From NCBI RefSeq assembly GCF_001427875.1, contig NZ_LMHK01000004.1, forward strand, positions 338,597-402,596: a stretch of DNA of 64,000 nt. The letters run 5' to 3'. A model generated the notes under the pieces. The model searched no databases. It saw only the letters and a list, made by a program, of their open reading frames with translations, and was not told the DNA's origin. Source of the stretch: Devosia sp. Root685. GTDB lineage: Bacteria; Pseudomonadota; Alphaproteobacteria; Rhizobiales; Devosiaceae. The first letter of the stretch is position 1. Every line of letters starts with the position of its first letter. Shown piece by piece: positions 27,398-37,308 of this stretch. A program made the position numbers and the translations under genes.

Positions 27398-29161
27398 ATG
27401 TTCACGCCCGGCACCGTGCTCCTGCACGACAATCTCAATCCCGATGGCCAGAGCCACCTTTTTGCTGATCCCAAAGAGGTGCTGCGTGCCTATGACGCGC
27501 CGTCCGCCCGCGCCGCCCTCAAGCGCATTGCCGAGGCCGGAAAAGATGGCCTCTGGGCCGCCGGCTATTTTGCCTATGAGCTGGGCTTTCTGTTCGAAGA
27601 GCGTTTGGCAAAACACCTGCCCCAGCCAGGCAAGACACCCCTCCTCTGGTTCGGCCTCTACGACGGCCCAAAACCCTTCGCTGGTCTCCCCGAGGCGCCG
27701 GATGGCACCGCCCAAAACCTGGCGCCCACGATAAGCTTTGCCGATTACGCCTCTGCCTTCGATACCGTAAAAAACTACATCGCGGCCGGCGACACCTATC
27801 AGGTCAACCTCACCTTCAAGGCGAGCTTCACGCTTTCCGGCGATCCCCTCGGCCTCTATCGTCGCCTCGCCCAGGCTCAAAGAACCGCTTATGGCGCCTA
27901 TATCAATGCCGGCGATCATTTTGTTCTGTCCCGATCCCCCGAACTCTTTATCGCAGGCACCGGCGACACCCTGTCCGCCCGCCCGATGAAGGGCACCATG
28001 CCCCGCGCGCCTCTGGCATCACAGGATGCCGCCGACCGCAAAACCCTTGCCCATGACGAAAAGAACCGTGCCGAAAACCTGATGATCGTCGATCTCCTGC
28101 GCAACGATCTCGGCCGCATCGCCGAAATCGGCTCGGTAAAGGTGACCGACCTCTTCACGGTGGAAACCTATTCCACCCTCCACACCATGACCTCGGGTAT
28201 CACGGCAAAGCGCCGCCCCGAGGTCACCATGCTGGACATATTGGAAAACCTCTTCCCCTGCGGATCGATCACCGGCGCCCCAAAACTGCGCGCCATGGAG
28301 ATCATCCACGAGGTCGAGGCAAAACCCCGCGGCCTCTATACCGGCTCCATCGGCTATATAGCCCCCAATGGAGACTTTGCCTTCAACGTCGCCATCCGCA
28401 CCGCCATCATCGATTCGGCGGGCAATGGCAGTATCGGCATAGGCGGCGGCATCGTCGCCGATAGCGAAGCAAAGTCCGAATACGACGAGGCCCTTTTAAA
28501 ACTCCGCTTCCTCAGCGATCCCGCCCCGCCAGTCACCCTGATCGAAACCATGAAATGGTCGCCCACCGAAGGTTTCGTCCTCCTCGGCCGCCACCTCGCC
28601 CGGCTTCTGTCATCTGCCGCCTATTTCGGCCTTCCCGCCGACGCAGCCGAAGCCACGACGCGCCTCCTTTCCGAAAGCCAAACCTGGACCGCCCCCATGC
28701 GCGTCCGCCTCACCCTTTCGGAAACGGGTATCGAGGTGACCGCCGTCCCCCTGCCGCCGAACCCCGAAAAATTCCGCTTCATCATCGCCGCGGAAACCCT
28801 TGATTCGCGGTCGGTCTGGCTCGCCCACAAAACCACCAACCGCGCTTTTTACGATTCTCCCCGGATCAAGGCGCATGATGAGCACGGCGTCGACGAAGTC
28901 CTCTTCCTCAACGAGCGCGGGGAATTGACCGAAGGCTCGATCACCAACATTTTCATCGAGCGCGATGGAAAACTTCTCACCCCCGCCCTGTCCTCCGGCC
29001 TCCTCCCCGGCACCCTCCGCGCCGAACTCATCGAAACCGGCAAGGCGCAAGAAACCATTCTCACGCTTGCCGATCTGCACTCCGCCGATGCAATCTTCCT
29101 CGGCAATTCCGTGCGCGGCCTCATCCGCGCCGAGCTTTTACAACCGGAGAGAGCCGCCTGA
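27398..29161 (+). CDS. pabB: Bifunctional aminodeoxychorismate synthase I / 4-amino-4-deoxychorismate lyase
   Basis: 587-residue fusion of PabB and PabC for p-aminobenzoate and folate synthesis. Residues about 1-375 are the chorismate-binding enzyme (SRSPELFI, LMIVDLLRNDLGRI, GSITGAPKLRAMEII). The PMKGT segment keeps the Lys that separates PabB from anthranilate synthase. From about 385 to the end is a class IV aminotransferase-type lyase (EVLFLNERGELTEGSITNIF). The amidotransferase partner PabA is not in the window. One-base overlap with pncA. Confidence 0.92.
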   Translation: MFTPGTVLLHDNLNPDGQSHLFADPKEVLRAYDAPSARAALKRIAEAGKDGLWAAGYFAYELGFLFEERLAKHLPQPGKTPLLWFGLYDGPKPFAGLPEAPDGTAQNLAPTISFADYASAFDTVKNYIAAGDTYQVNLTFKASFTLSGDPLGLYRRLAQAQRTAYGAYINAGDHFVLSRSPELFIAGTGDTLSARPMKGTMPRAPLASQDAADRKTLAHDEKNRAENLMIVDLLRNDLGRIAEIGSVKVTDLFTVETYSTLHTMTSGITAKRRPEVTMLDILENLFPCGSITGAPKLRAMEIIHEVEAKPRGLYTGSIGYIAPNGDFAFNVAIRTAIIDSAGNGSIGIGGGIVADSEAKSEYDEALLKLRFLSDPAPPVTLIETMKWSPTEGFVLLGRHLARLLSSAAYFGLPADAAEATTRLLSESQTWTAPMRVRLTLSETGIEVTAVPLPPNPEKFRFIIAAETLDSRSVWLAHKTTNRAFYDSPRIKAHDEHGVDEVLFLNERGELTEGSITNIFIERDGKLLTPALSSGLLPGTLRAELIETGKAQETILTLADLHSADAIFLGNSVRGLIRAELLQPERAA

Positions 29162-29796
29162 TGACCATAAATATCGGCCCCGAAGACGTGCTCGTCGTCG
29201 TCGATGTGCAATATGACTTCCTGCCCGGCGGCAATCTGGCCGTATCGGGCGGCGACGAAATCGTGCCTCTGATCAATGCGCTCGCCAAAAAGTTCAAAAA
29301 CGTCGTCTTCACCCAGGACTGGCACCCGGCAGACCACGTTTCCTTTGCGAGCCAACACGCCGGCAAGGCGCCTTACGAAACCGTCGAACTCGACTACGGC
29401 ACGCAAGTCCTCTGGCCCGACCACTGCGTCTGGGCCACTCGTGGCGCTGAACTCTCTTCCGATTTGGACATCCCTCACGGCCAACTTGTCATCCGCAAGG
29501 GCTACAACCGCGCGATCGATTCCTATTCCGGCTTCCAGGAAGCCGACCGCGAAACCCTGACCGGCCTTGCCGGCTATCTCAACGAACGCGAAGCCGGCCG
29601 CCTCTTCATCGTGGGTCTCGCCACCGATTTCTGCGTCGCCTGGACCGCCCTCGACGGCGCCGCCGCCGGCTTTGACGTCACCGTCATCGAAGACGCCACC
29701 CGCGCTATCGATTCGAACGGTTCATTGGAAAAAGCTTGGGAAGATATGAAGGAAGCCGGCGTCGAGCGCATCATGAGCCGCGAGATACTAGGCTAG
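29161..29796 (+). CDS. pncA: Nicotinamidase
   Basis: Converts nicotinamide to nicotinate for NAD salvage. 211 residues of the isochorismatase-like fold. The catalytic triad is visible as Asp in VDVQYDFLPGG, Lys in VIRKGYN and Cys in LATDFCVAWTA; the metal site is TQDWHPADHVSF. Starts on the last base of the pabB stop, so the two share a message. Confidence 0.93.
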   Translation: MTINIGPEDVLVVVDVQYDFLPGGNLAVSGGDEIVPLINALAKKFKNVVFTQDWHPADHVSFASQHAGKAPYETVELDYGTQVLWPDHCVWATRGAELSSDLDIPHGQLVIRKGYNRAIDSYSGFQEADRETLTGLAGYLNEREAGRLFIVGLATDFCVAWTALDGAAAGFDVTVIEDATRAIDSNGSLEKAWEDMKEAGVERIMSREILG

Positions 29797-29835
29797 GGCG
29801 CGGCCCAACGGGCCGACCCAGCAGCCCGTCCTCTA

Positions 29836-29961
29836 AGCCCTCATGGTGAGGTGCCCCGGGCTTGACCCGGGGCCTCGAACCACGAGGGCGTGGCACGGGG
29901 CCTCCACTCGCTCAACCTCGCCCGTCGAGGCTTTGCTCCGCAAAGCGCCTCAGGATGAGGT
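29836..29961. repeat. R1 palindromic repeat, copy f, mixed arms
   Basis: Left arm CCCTCATGGTGAGGTG with CCTCGAACCACGAGGG; right arm CTCGCCCGTCGAGG ... GCGCCTCAGGATGAGG. Between the convergent pncA and grpE genes. Confidence 0.82.
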
Positions 29962-29973
29962 TTTTTGGACAAA

Positions 29974-30001
29974 CAAAAAGGGCGCCCCAAAAGACGCCCC
30001 T
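29974..30001 (-). terminator. Terminator of grpE
   Basis: On the minus strand GGGGCG ... CGCCC followed by TTTTTG, 25 bases past the grpE stop. Confidence 0.7.
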
Positions 30002-30025
30002 TCCAAAATCCAAAAACCCAAAAAA

Positions 30026-30607
30026 TCAGACGTTCTTATCCACGCCCTCGGCCGGCGCCCCAGCCCCGCCGCCCTTGGCGACACCCACCATGGCGGGCCG
30101 CAACACGCGATCGCCAATGGCAAAACCCTCTTGCACCACCTGCACAACCGTCCCTTCCGGCACGCTCGGGTTCGGCACTTCAAACATGGCCTGATGCTTG
30201 TTCGGATCAAACTTCTGCCCCGCCGCCTCGATCGGCTTGACGCCATGCTTGCCGAGAAGGCGCTGCATTTCGCGCTCGGCCAGTTCCAGCCCTTCAATGA
30301 GGCTCTTGAGCGCACCTTCTGCGCTCGCCCGCGTTTCCTCGGGGATCACCAGCAGCGCGCGGCTCAGCGCATCGGTGGCGCTCAGCATGTCGCGCGCAAA
30401 GCCGGCAATGGCATAGGAGCGCGTGTCGGCAACATCGCGCTCGGTGCGCTTCCTGAGATTTTCCATCTCGGCATGCGTGCGCAGCACACGGTCCTTCAGC
30501 TCGGCATTTTCCGCGAGCAGGGCCTCGACAGGATCGACCTCCGGCGTTTCGGTGGCCGGAATTTCGGTCTCCGGCGTTTCGCCCTGGGCGGCGTTCTCGT
30601 CGCTCAT
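30026..30607 (-). CDS. grpE: Nucleotide exchange factor GrpE
   Basis: Releases ADP from DnaK. 193 residues: an acidic Thr/Glu/Pro-rich head, a long coiled coil from about residue 30 ([22 protein letters not shown]), and the beta domain ending with [24 protein letters not shown]. Two ATG codons stand in tandem (30610, 30607); the second is chosen for its spacing from GGAG. Follows hrcA after 80 bp. Confidence 0.95.
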   Translation of the reverse strand: MSDENAAQGETPETEIPATETPEVDPVEALLAENAELKDRVLRTHAEMENLRKRTERDVADTRSYAIAGFARDMLSATDALSRALLVIPEETRASAEGALKSLIEGLELAEREMQRLLGKHGVKPIEAAGQKFDPNKHQAMFEVPNPSVPEGTVVQVVQEGFAIGDRVLRPAMVGVAKGGGAGAPAEGVDKNV

Positions 30608-30687
30608 CATGTCTCCGTGGACCTCAGTAATAAAAGTTTCGCCCCGCATATCGGCCAAGGCGGCGTCTTTTTCAATAGTTGAACGCT

Positions 30688-31767
30688 TCAGCCGCGTTTG
30701 CGTGCCATCAGCCTTGTGAGCACATTGGCGGTATAATCCACCACCGGCACGATGCGCGCATAGTTGAGCCGCGTCGGCCCGATCACCCCAAGCACGCCGA
30801 CAACCTTGTCATTGGCATCCTTATAGGGCGAGAGAATCACCGAAGACCCGGACAGGGAAAACAGCTTGTTTTCCGAGCCGATGAAAATCCGCACCCCCTG
30901 CGCCTTTTCCGCATCGCCGAGCAGCTCCAGCAATCCGTCTTTGCTTTCGAGCTCATCGAACAGTTGGCGCATGCGCTCCAGTTCATCGCTCGCCATCGTG
31001 TCGTTGAGCAGGTTCGCCCGCCCCCGCACGATCACGCGCGGCGCCGCTGCCGGACTATCCTGCACCAGCGTTGCAATCCCGTCGTCGACAAGTTTTTGCG
31101 TCAATTCGTCAAGCTCGGCCCGCTGCTCCAAACGCCGCTCGTCCAGTGCCTTGCGCGCCTCCGCCAGCGTTCGCCCCACAACATAGTTGGCTAAATAATT
31201 GCTGGCCTGCTGCAGCGCCGAAACCGTAAAACCCGGCGGCAGATCGAGAATGCGGTTCTCCACCTGCCCATCGTCGCCCACCAGCACTGCCATGGCGCGT
31301 GAATTGTCGAGCCGCACGAATTCCACATGCCGCAGTACCATGTCGGCCTTGGTGGCGATCACCAGCCCCGCGCCCTGGCTCAAGCCAGAGAGCAGCGAAC
31401 TCGCTTCAGTGAGCAGATCATCCACCTGCCGCCTGCCTGCCGGCCCCTCGATATGCTGGGCAATGCTGCGCTTCTCGCTTTCATTGACCGCACCGACTTC
31501 GAGCATGGAATCGACGAAAAACCGCAGCCCCTGCTGCGTCGGCTGGCGACCGGCCGAGGTATGCGGCGCCGCAATCAGGCCGAGATCCTCGAGATCCGCC
31601 ATCACATTGCGCACCGAGGCTGGAGAGAGTTCGGTCTGCAAAAGCCGCGAAAGATCGCGCGACCCCACCGGCAGGCCGGTGTCGAGATAGCGTTCCACCA
31701 GCCGCCGGAAGATGTCCTGGCTGCGATCATTCAGAACATTGAGGAAATCGTCGGGTGGACGGACCAT
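30688..31767 (-). CDS. hrcA: Heat-inducible transcription repressor HrcA
   Basis: Repressor that binds CIRCE elements and usually controls groESL. 359 residues. N-terminal winged helix ([29 protein letters not shown]) and GAF-like core. No CIRCE inverted repeat (TTAGCACTC-N9-GAGTGCTAA) was seen here or before dnaK, so its target is probably groESL elsewhere, as in other alphaproteobacteria. Divergent from rph. Confidence 0.95.
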   Translation of the reverse strand: MVRPPDDFLNVLNDRSQDIFRRLVERYLDTGLPVGSRDLSRLLQTELSPASVRNVMADLEDLGLIAAPHTSAGRQPTQQGLRFFVDSMLEVGAVNESEKRSIAQHIEGPAGRRQVDDLLTEASSLLSGLSQGAGLVIATKADMVLRHVEFVRLDNSRAMAVLVGDDGQVENRILDLPPGFTVSALQQASNYLANYVVGRTLAEARKALDERRLEQRAELDELTQKLVDDGIATLVQDSPAAAPRVIVRGRANLLNDTMASDELERMRQLFDELESKDGLLELLGDAEKAQGVRIFIGSENKLFSLSGSSVILSPYKDANDKVVGVLGVIGPTRLNYARIVPVVDYTANVLTRLMARKRG

Positions 31768-31907
31768 GGGTCGCTTTGATTCAAATGATCGGCTTTAACC
31801 TTGCTCCCTCATTTAAGCGTTCAGTGCAAGGCCACCAAGCTCTGGAGCGCTTGTTCGGAAGGGCGAGGAAGGTTAAGAGGCGGTAAACAGCAAAAGAGAC
31901 GAGCCTT

Positions 31908-32624
31908 ATGCGGCCTTCCGGACGCGCCCCCAATCAGATGCGGGCTGTCACCATCGAGCGCAATGTCGCCATGAAAGCCGAAGGCTCCTGCCTCGTCGCT
32001 TTCGGCAATACAAAAGTGCTGGTCACTGCGTCAGTTGAAACCAGCCTTCCCGGCTGGCTGCGCGGCAAGGGCCAGGGCTGGGTCACCGCCGAATATGGCA
32101 TGCTCCCCCGCGCCACCAATACCCGCACCCGCCGCGAAGCCACCGCCGGAAAACAGTCCGGCCGCACGCAGGAAATTCAGCGCCTCATCGGCCGCTCGCT
32201 CCGTGCTGTGGTCGATCTGACCGCGCTCGGCGAATCCCAGATCACGCTCGATTGCGACGTGCTCGAAGCCGATGGCGGCACCCGCACCGCCTCGATCACC
32301 GGCGCCTATATCGCGCTGGCCGATGCCATAAAATGGCTCGAAGAGCGCAAATTGACCAAGGGCCCAGTGCTCAAAGATAGCGTCGCCGCCGTCTCCTGCG
32401 GCATCTATCGCGGCACCCCCCTCCTCGATCTCGACTATCTCGAAGACGTGGAAGCCGAAACCGACGCCAATTTCGTCATGACCGGCAGCGGCAAATTCGT
32501 CGAAATCCAGGGCACCGCCGAAGGCGCCCCGTTTGACCGCACCGAGCTCGAAGCGCTGATGACCCTGGCCGGCCAGGGCATTGCCGAATTGACCGACCTG
32601 CAGAAGGCCGCGCTTTCCGCATGA
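31908..32624 (+). CDS. rph: Ribonuclease PH
   Basis: Phosphate-dependent 3'-5' exonuclease that trims tRNA precursors. 238 residues. [12 protein letters not shown] at the N-terminus, [20 protein letters not shown] and [13 protein letters not shown] in the core are family marks. Divergent from hrcA. The stop overlaps a small downstream ORF (ATGA). Confidence 0.96.
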   Translation: MRPSGRAPNQMRAVTIERNVAMKAEGSCLVAFGNTKVLVTASVETSLPGWLRGKGQGWVTAEYGMLPRATNTRTRREATAGKQSGRTQEIQRLIGRSLRAVVDLTALGESQITLDCDVLEADGGTRTASITGAYIALADAIKWLEERKLTKGPVLKDSVAAVSCGIYRGTPLLDLDYLEDVEAETDANFVMTGSGKFVEIQGTAEGAPFDRTELEALMTLAGQGIAELTDLQKAALSA

Positions 32625-32830
32625 TTTTCTCGATTTTCAAGAAGCCCTCCTCTGGCCCTTCTGGCCAACTTCCCCCCAAGAGGGAGAAGAACGGTTCGGC
32701 ATTCGCCTCTATTCCTCTCCCCCTCGGGGAGAGGGTGGATCGCGCAAAGCGCGAGACGGGTGAGGGTGCTTTCCAGGCCGGCACTTGCGCCATCTGGAAC
32801 GACATCCAACGCGCGCTGGAGTCCAAATGA
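32621..32830 (+). CDS. Possible small ORF containing an R3 repeat, between rph and rdgB
   Basis: A 69-codon frame whose ATG overlaps the rph stop and whose TGA overlaps the rdgB ATG, both as ATGA. The first 8 residues (MIFSIFKK) and last 14 ([14 protein letters not shown]) look protein-like. The middle third (PPKREKNG ... RETGEGAF) is encoded by a reversed R3 repeat. Either a genuine small gene entered in frame by the repeat, or a chance frame. No homologue is recognised. Confidence 0.35.
   Translation: MIFSIFKKPSSGPSGQLPPKREKNGSAFASIPLPLGERVDRAKRETGEGAFQAGTCAIWNDIQRALESK
32668..32767 (-). repeat. R3 repeat, reversed copy between rph and rdgB
   Basis: On the minus strand CCCTCACCCGTCTCGCG ... 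GCGATCCACCCTCTCCCC and TTCTCCCTCTTGGGGGGAA. It reads in frame through the possible 69-residue ORF. Confidence 0.75.
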
Positions 32831-33471
32831 CCACGATTCCAAAACTCCGCCGTGGTGATCGCCTCGTTCTCGCCACCCACAACGCGGGAAAGCTGAAAGA
32901 ATTCCAGGAGCTTTTCGCCCCCTTCGGCCTTGAGCTCGTCTCTGCCGGCGAGCTCGGCCTGCCCGAACCCGAAGAAAACGGCACCACTTTTGCGGAAAAC
33001 GCCCGCACCAAAGCCCATGCCTCGGCCAAGGCAGCAAACATGCTCGCCCTCTCCGACGATAGCGGGCTTTGTGTCGATGCGCTCGATGGCCAGCCCGGCG
33101 TCTACACCGCCGATTGGGCCGGCGTGCCGCGCGATTTCAATTTCGCCATGCAGCGCGTTGAAAACGAGCTGCAGGCCAAAGGCGCCACCACGCCCGAAAA
33201 ACGCCAGGCCTCGTTTAACGCCACCCTCTGCCTCGCCCATCCCGATGGCCGCGACATGCTGTTCGTCGGCAAGTGCGATGGCACCCTGATCTGGCCGCCC
33301 CGCGGCAGCGTGGGCCATGGCTACGACCCCATGTTCCAGCCCGAAGGTCACGAGCAGACCTTTGGCGAAATGGCCGCCGAAGCCAAACACGCTTGGGCCC
33401 CAGGTCAGCAGGGCCTCTCCCACCGCGCCCGCGCCTTTGCCCAATTCGTGGAGAACCAGATTGAAGGCTGA
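32827..33471 (+). CDS. rdgB: dITP/XTP pyrophosphatase (Ham1/RdgB)
   Basis: House-cleaning enzyme that removes ITP, dITP and XTP. 214 residues. N-terminal [11 protein letters not shown] and the core [21 protein letters not shown] are diagnostic; [10 protein letters not shown] is near the C-terminus. The ATG at 32827 is fixed by [11 protein letters not shown] and the ATGA overlap. Confidence 0.95.
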   Translation: MTTIPKLRRGDRLVLATHNAGKLKEFQELFAPFGLELVSAGELGLPEPEENGTTFAENARTKAHASAKAANMLALSDDSGLCVDALDGQPGVYTADWAGVPRDFNFAMQRVENELQAKGATTPEKRQASFNATLCLAHPDGRDMLFVGKCDGTLIWPPRGSVGHGYDPMFQPEGHEQTFGEMAAEAKHAWAPGQQGLSHRARAFAQFVENQIEG

Positions 33472-33494
33472 GGGCTTCGCCGCTTCATCGCTGC

Positions 33495-33610
33495 ACCCCC
33501 CAACCAACCTCCCCCTCCTAGGGGGAGGAGCAGTCCCGGTTTTGCTCTCAATCTCCGCCAAAAACACCGCCGCGACCCCTCCCCCTTCCAGGGGGAGGTT
33601 GGGTGGGGGT
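33495..33610. repeat. R4 CT-rich inverted repeat before hemW
   Basis: ACCCCCCAACCAACCTCCCCCT faces GGGGGAGGTTGGGTGGGGGT about 70 bases on, with an inner CCTCCCCC TCCTA GGGGGAGG hairpin. It fills most of the rdgB-hemW gap and leaves only about 26 bp before the hemW start. Confidence 0.82.
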
Positions 33611-33636
33611 TCTTCGTCCAGCCACAGGTGCCCCGC

Positions 33637-34791
33637 ATGAGCAATCCCAACGACCTGTTCGGCGTCTACGTGCATTGGCCGTTCTGCGCCTCCAAATGCC
33701 CCTATTGCGATTTCAATTCGCACGTCCATCGCGGCCCCTTCGATGAAGACGCCTATGTGGACGGCTACAAGAAAGAGATCGCCCACATGGCGAGCCTTTC
33801 GCCGGGCCGCCTCGTGCAATCGATCTTTTTTGGCGGTGGCACGCCCTCGCTGATGTCGCCAAAGGCCGTCGGCACCATTCTCGACACCATCGCCAGCCAT
33901 TGGCAGATCGACAGCAACGCCGAAATCACCCTCGAAGCCAACCCGACCTCGGTCGAAGTCGACCGTTTCCGGGGTTTCCGCACTGCCGGCATCAATCGCG
34001 TCTCGCTCGGCGTCCAGTCGCTGCGTCCCGGCCCCCTGGCCGAACTCGGCCGCCGCCATACCGTCGAAGAAGCCGTCGCCGCCGTCCGCATCGCCCAGTC
34101 CGTCTTTGAGCGGTCCAGTTTCGATCTCATCTACGCCCGCCCCAAGCAAACGCTTGAGGATTGGGAGGACGAATTGAAAGAAGCCATCTGGCTCGCCCGC
34201 GGGCACTTGAGCCTCTACCAGCTCACCATCGAGCAGGGCACGCGCTACTTTGATCTCTTCAATGCCGGCAAGCTGCAAATGCCGAACGAAGATCTCGGCG
34301 CCGATTTTTATGAGCTCACGCAGGAATTGACCGCCGCCGCTGGCATGCCGGCCTATGAAATTTCCAATCACGCCGTTCCCGGCCAGGAAAGCCGCCACAA
34401 CATGCTCTATTGGCGCTATGGCGAATATGCCGGCATCGGCCCCGGCGCCCATGGGCGCCTCTTGCTCAATCACCAGCGCCACGCCACCGCCACCGAAAAA
34501 ATGCCCTTCGACTGGCTCAAACTCGTCAACGAGTTCGGCCACGGCATGACCACCGACGACGTCCTCACCTGGGAAGAACAGGGCGACGAATACCTCGTCA
34601 TGGGCCTGCGTCTGAAAGAAGGCATTTCCCCCAGCCGCTTCATGTCCATTTCCGGCCGCACCATCGCCGAAAAACAGATCGAAGCGCTCAAGGGCTATGG
34701 TTTTGTCGAAACCCTCCCCAACGGCAATATCCGCGTCACCGAGAAGGGCTTTCCGGTGCTCGACGCCGTGGTGGCGGATCTGGCGGCTTAA
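33637..34791 (+). CDS. hemW: Radical SAM haem chaperone HemW
   Basis: Relative of coproporphyrinogen dehydrogenase that delivers haem to membrane enzymes. 384 residues. The radical-SAM cluster motif CxxxCxxC is CASKCPYC at residues 22-29; IFFGGGTPSLMSP and RVSLGVQSL follow. HemW, not HemN, because the extra N-terminal region of HemN is absent. GTG at 33628 is an alternative start. Order rph-rdgB-hemW is typical of Rhizobiales. Confidence 0.92.
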   Translation: MSNPNDLFGVYVHWPFCASKCPYCDFNSHVHRGPFDEDAYVDGYKKEIAHMASLSPGRLVQSIFFGGGTPSLMSPKAVGTILDTIASHWQIDSNAEITLEANPTSVEVDRFRGFRTAGINRVSLGVQSLRPGPLAELGRRHTVEEAVAAVRIAQSVFERSSFDLIYARPKQTLEDWEDELKEAIWLARGHLSLYQLTIEQGTRYFDLFNAGKLQMPNEDLGADFYELTQELTAAAGMPAYEISNHAVPGQESRHNMLYWRYGEYAGIGPGAHGRLLLNHQRHATATEKMPFDWLKLVNEFGHGMTTDDVLTWEEQGDEYLVMGLRLKEGISPSRFMSISGRTIAEKQIEALKGYGFVETLPNGNIRVTEKGFPVLDAVVADLAA

Positions 34792-34798
34792 AGAGGCC

Positions 34799-34904
34799 TC
34801 CCCTCACCCGTCTCTCCCTTCGGGCGATCCACCCTCTCCCCAATGGGGAAAGGAACAAGACGCAAGCACGGATCTATCCTTCTCCCCATCGGGGAGAAGG
34901 GGCA
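34799..34904 (+). repeat. R3 repeat after hemW
   Basis: CCCCTCACCCGTCTCTCCC ... GCGATCCACC ... TTCTCCCCATCGGGGAGAAGG. Together with the R2 copy that follows it fills the 307-bp convergent gap between hemW and the lipoprotein gene. No gene is seen there. Confidence 0.8.
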
Positions 34905-34928
34905 CGGTGCCTCCCAGTGCGCCGGACC

Positions 34929-35091
34929 ACCCCTCGCCCCTTGAGGGAGAGGGACAGCAACTTTTGCGTTCAGCAAAATTGCAGGGTGAGGGGTTTCGAG
35001 GCGTCCCGCAGGGCAAATCATGCCGGTGGCATGATTTGAGCCGAGAAAGCCATTTGAGCTAAGCTCAAATGGCCGGGCCTCCGCAGAGGAA
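34929..35091 (+). repeat. R2 composite repeat, copy 2
   Basis: CCCCTCGCCCCTTGAGGGAGAGG, a CAACTTTTGC..GCAAAATTG hairpin, hairpin A at 35015-35037 (AAATCATGCC, loop GGT, GGCATGATTT) and hairpin B at 35049-35073 (GCCATTTGAGCT A AGCTCAAATGGC). Flanks match copy 1 at 4369-4536, while hairpin A has different, compensated bases. Confidence 0.85.
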
Positions 35092-35098
35092 CGAGCAG

Positions 35099-36337
35099 TC
35101 AGAGCTTCGCCCCATCCACCGTGGTCGCCCCACCAGACCCAACCTTCTTCACCACCAGCGCATATTCCGCGCGGCCATTCCCCAAAAACCTGAACGCCCC
35201 GTCCCGGCCATTGAACCCCGAAGCGCTGGTGAGCAGCGCTGGGTTATAGGGCGGGCTCGCCATCGACAGCGTGTTCACATTGGCCAGAATCGTCGCCGTA
35301 TAGGCAATCGTCGCCAGCGGAGGCGGCCGCGAACCGAACCTGGCCTGATAATCCCCGGCAATCGCGTTGAACCCGGCCTCATCAACCGCCGGATAAATCG
35401 CCCCCGCCAGCCCCGGCGTCGCATTGATCGTGGCATCCCCTGCCCAATCCGCCGACCCGACAATCTGCACCGCCTCCCCCGTCACCCCGGAACCAGCCAG
35501 CGCCGCAGCAAATGCCGGCGCACTCGCCCGCTCGGGAATGAAAAACGCATCGATCATGCCTCGGTCGATCTGTTGCTTGGCCTGCGCCACGATCTGCGCC
35601 GCCTCACCCGGTCCAGAAAATGTGTAAACATCAGGCGCTCCAAACCCTGCCGCAACAGCCTGCTGCCGAAACGCCGTCGCCAGCGCCTCGCCATAAGGCG
35701 TCGCCGGAAAGGCCCCGGCCAACCCGCGCCGCCCCTGCGCCTTCACGTAAGTAAGGGCGCGCTTCATCTCCATGTCCGGCAACACGGATAGGAGATACAC
35801 CCCCTGCCCGGCCGTACTTGGATTGTTCGAAAACCCGATCAGCGGCACCCCGGCGCCCCGCGCCACATTGGCCACGGCCGCCACCTGATCACCCCTAAGC
35901 GGCCCCAGAATCAGTTTCGCCCCACCCGCCACCGCCGCATTGGCGGCGTTGATGGCCCCAGCCGGACTATCCCCGGTATCGCGCAGCGTGATCGTGATAT
36001 TTTCGGCTATGTTTGGATTGGCTTCGATGAAGGCAACCGCCAGCTTCGAAGCATTGGCGAGCGATGTTCCCACCGCCGCGAGGGACTGATCCCCCGAAAG
36101 CGGCAACAGCAGCGCCACCGACACGGGCCCGCGCCCAAACACCTCGCCACCCGATTGCGGCATCGGCGTCAGCGTCCCGCCGCTATTCCCGCCCCTGACA
36201 TTTGCGGCCGGCTCTCCCCAGCCCAAAGTGCGCGACCCGATCTGAAAACTGCCGGGCGCGCAGGACGCCAGAACCACACCCAGCGTGAGCGCCAAGGCGC
36301 CGCGCCGCCATTTGGCACTTGTGTGACCTAAAGCCAT
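35099..36337 (-). CDS. LpoA-like penicillin-binding protein activator (lipoprotein)
   Basis: 412-residue predicted lipoprotein: signal peptide GALALTLGVVLASC with lipobox LASC (Cys26) and a periplasmic-binding-protein fold from about residue 70 (VSVALLLPLSGDQSLAAVG, VPLIGFSNNPSTAG). Only the C-terminal half of E. coli LpoA is represented, as usual for alphaproteobacteria. It lies opposite rsmI-yraN, the same neighbourhood as yraM/lpoA in E. coli. PBP activation is inferred from the family. Confidence 0.85.
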   Translation of the reverse strand: MALGHTSAKWRRGALALTLGVVLASCAPGSFQIGSRTLGWGEPAANVRGGNSGGTLTPMPQSGGEVFGRGPVSVALLLPLSGDQSLAAVGTSLANASKLAVAFIEANPNIAENITITLRDTGDSPAGAINAANAAVAGGAKLILGPLRGDQVAAVANVARGAGVPLIGFSNNPSTAGQGVYLLSVLPDMEMKRALTYVKAQGRRGLAGAFPATPYGEALATAFRQQAVAAGFGAPDVYTFSGPGEAAQIVAQAKQQIDRGMIDAFFIPERASAPAFAAALAGSGVTGEAVQIVGSADWAGDATINATPGLAGAIYPAVDEAGFNAIAGDYQARFGSRPPPLATIAYTATILANVNTLSMASPPYNPALLTSASGFNGRDGAFRFLGNGRAEYALVVKKVGSGGATTVDGAKL

Positions 36338-36423
36338 GAAAGAGGTCCGAGATGCTCACAGTCTGTTAACAAACTCCCCCCATTTCGTTAAGCAAGTCTC
36401 AACCCCGAGGAGCTTCCGGCGCG

Positions 36424-37308
36424 ATGGACAAAAATACGGAATATTTCATTGCCGGCTCGCCCTTTAGCGCCCCGCCACTTGCCGCCGGCCTCTATGTCGT
36501 CTCGACCCCCATCGGCAACCTGCGCGACATCACTGTCCGCGCCCTAGAAACCCTCGCCGCGGCCAGCATTGTCCTTTGCGAAGATACCAGAACCTCCGCA
36601 AAACTCCTCGACCACTACGGCATCCGCGGAAAACGCCAGGCATTACATGAACATAACGAGCGCGCCCGCGCCGAGGAAATCGTCTCCCGCATCGCCGCGG
36701 GCGAAGCCATCGCCCTGATTTCCGACGCCGGCACCCCCCTTCTTTCCGATCCCGGCTTCCCCCTCATTCGCGCCCTGGCCGAAGCCAACCTCCCCGTCTT
36801 CCCCATCCCCGGCGCCTCCGCTTTGCTCTCGGCTCTCGTCGTCGCCGGCCTCCCCACAGACGCCTTCGCCTTTCACGGCTTCCTCCCCAACAAAGCCGGC
36901 GCTCGCGCTAATGCCTTGGCAAAGCTGGTGGATTCACGTGAAACACTGGTCTTCTACGAATCCCCCCGCCGCCTCGACGACACGCTCGCCGCCATGGCCG
37001 AGGTTTTCGGTGATCGCCAGGCCGCCGTTTCCCTCGAACTCACCAAGCGCTTCGAACGCACTTTTCGCGGGTCGCTTTCCGAACTCGCCGAAAAGTTCGG
37101 TAGCGAAGAAACCAAAGGCGAAGCCGTCATCGTCGTTGCCGGCGCCGCCGAACCCAGCGCCCCCGCCGCCGAAGACTGGCAGGCAGCTCTCTCGGAGGCC
37201 ATGGCCGATCAACCCATGCGCAGCGCCGTCGATGAAATCGCCGCGCGCTATGGCCTGAAACGCAAAGAGGTCTACGATGCCGCGCTCGCCCTCAAGGCCC
37301 AGCAATAA
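36424..37308 (+). CDS. rsmI: 16S rRNA (cytidine(1402)-2'-O)-methyltransferase
   Basis: SAM-dependent tetrapyrrole-methylase-fold enzyme that methylates C1402 of 16S rRNA. 294 residues. STPIGNLRDITVRA, LCEDTRTSAKLL, LISDAGTPLLSDPG and GLPTDAFAFHGFLP are clear. A parS-like site lies inside the gene at 36930. Its 3' end overlaps yraN by 32 bp. Confidence 0.95.
   Translation: MDKNTEYFIAGSPFSAPPLAAGLYVVSTPIGNLRDITVRALETLAAASIVLCEDTRTSAKLLDHYGIRGKRQALHEHNERARAEEIVSRIAAGEAIALISDAGTPLLSDPGFPLIRALAEANLPVFPIPGASALLSALVVAGLPTDAFAFHGFLPNKAGARANALAKLVDSRETLVFYESPRRLDDTLAAMAEVFGDRQAAVSLELTKRFERTFRGSLSELAEKFGSEETKGEAVIVVAGAAEPSAPAAEDWQAALSEAMADQPMRSAVDEIAARYGLKRKEVYDAALALKAQQ
36930..36945 (+). promoter_or_regulatory. 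parS-like ParB site 4
   Basis: GGATTCACGTGAAACA, 14 of 16 matches to parS, inside rsmI. Confidence 0.62.

Noticed and set aside
30033..30041. DnaA-box-like TTATCCACG, with another near-box at about 62913
   Set aside because: Single, isolated, inside or beside coding sequence, with no cluster and no AT-rich unwinding region. Not an oriC.
31768..31907. Search for a CIRCE element between hrcA and rph
   Set aside because: No TTAGCACTC-N9-GAGTGCTAA inverted repeat is visible here or before dnaK.
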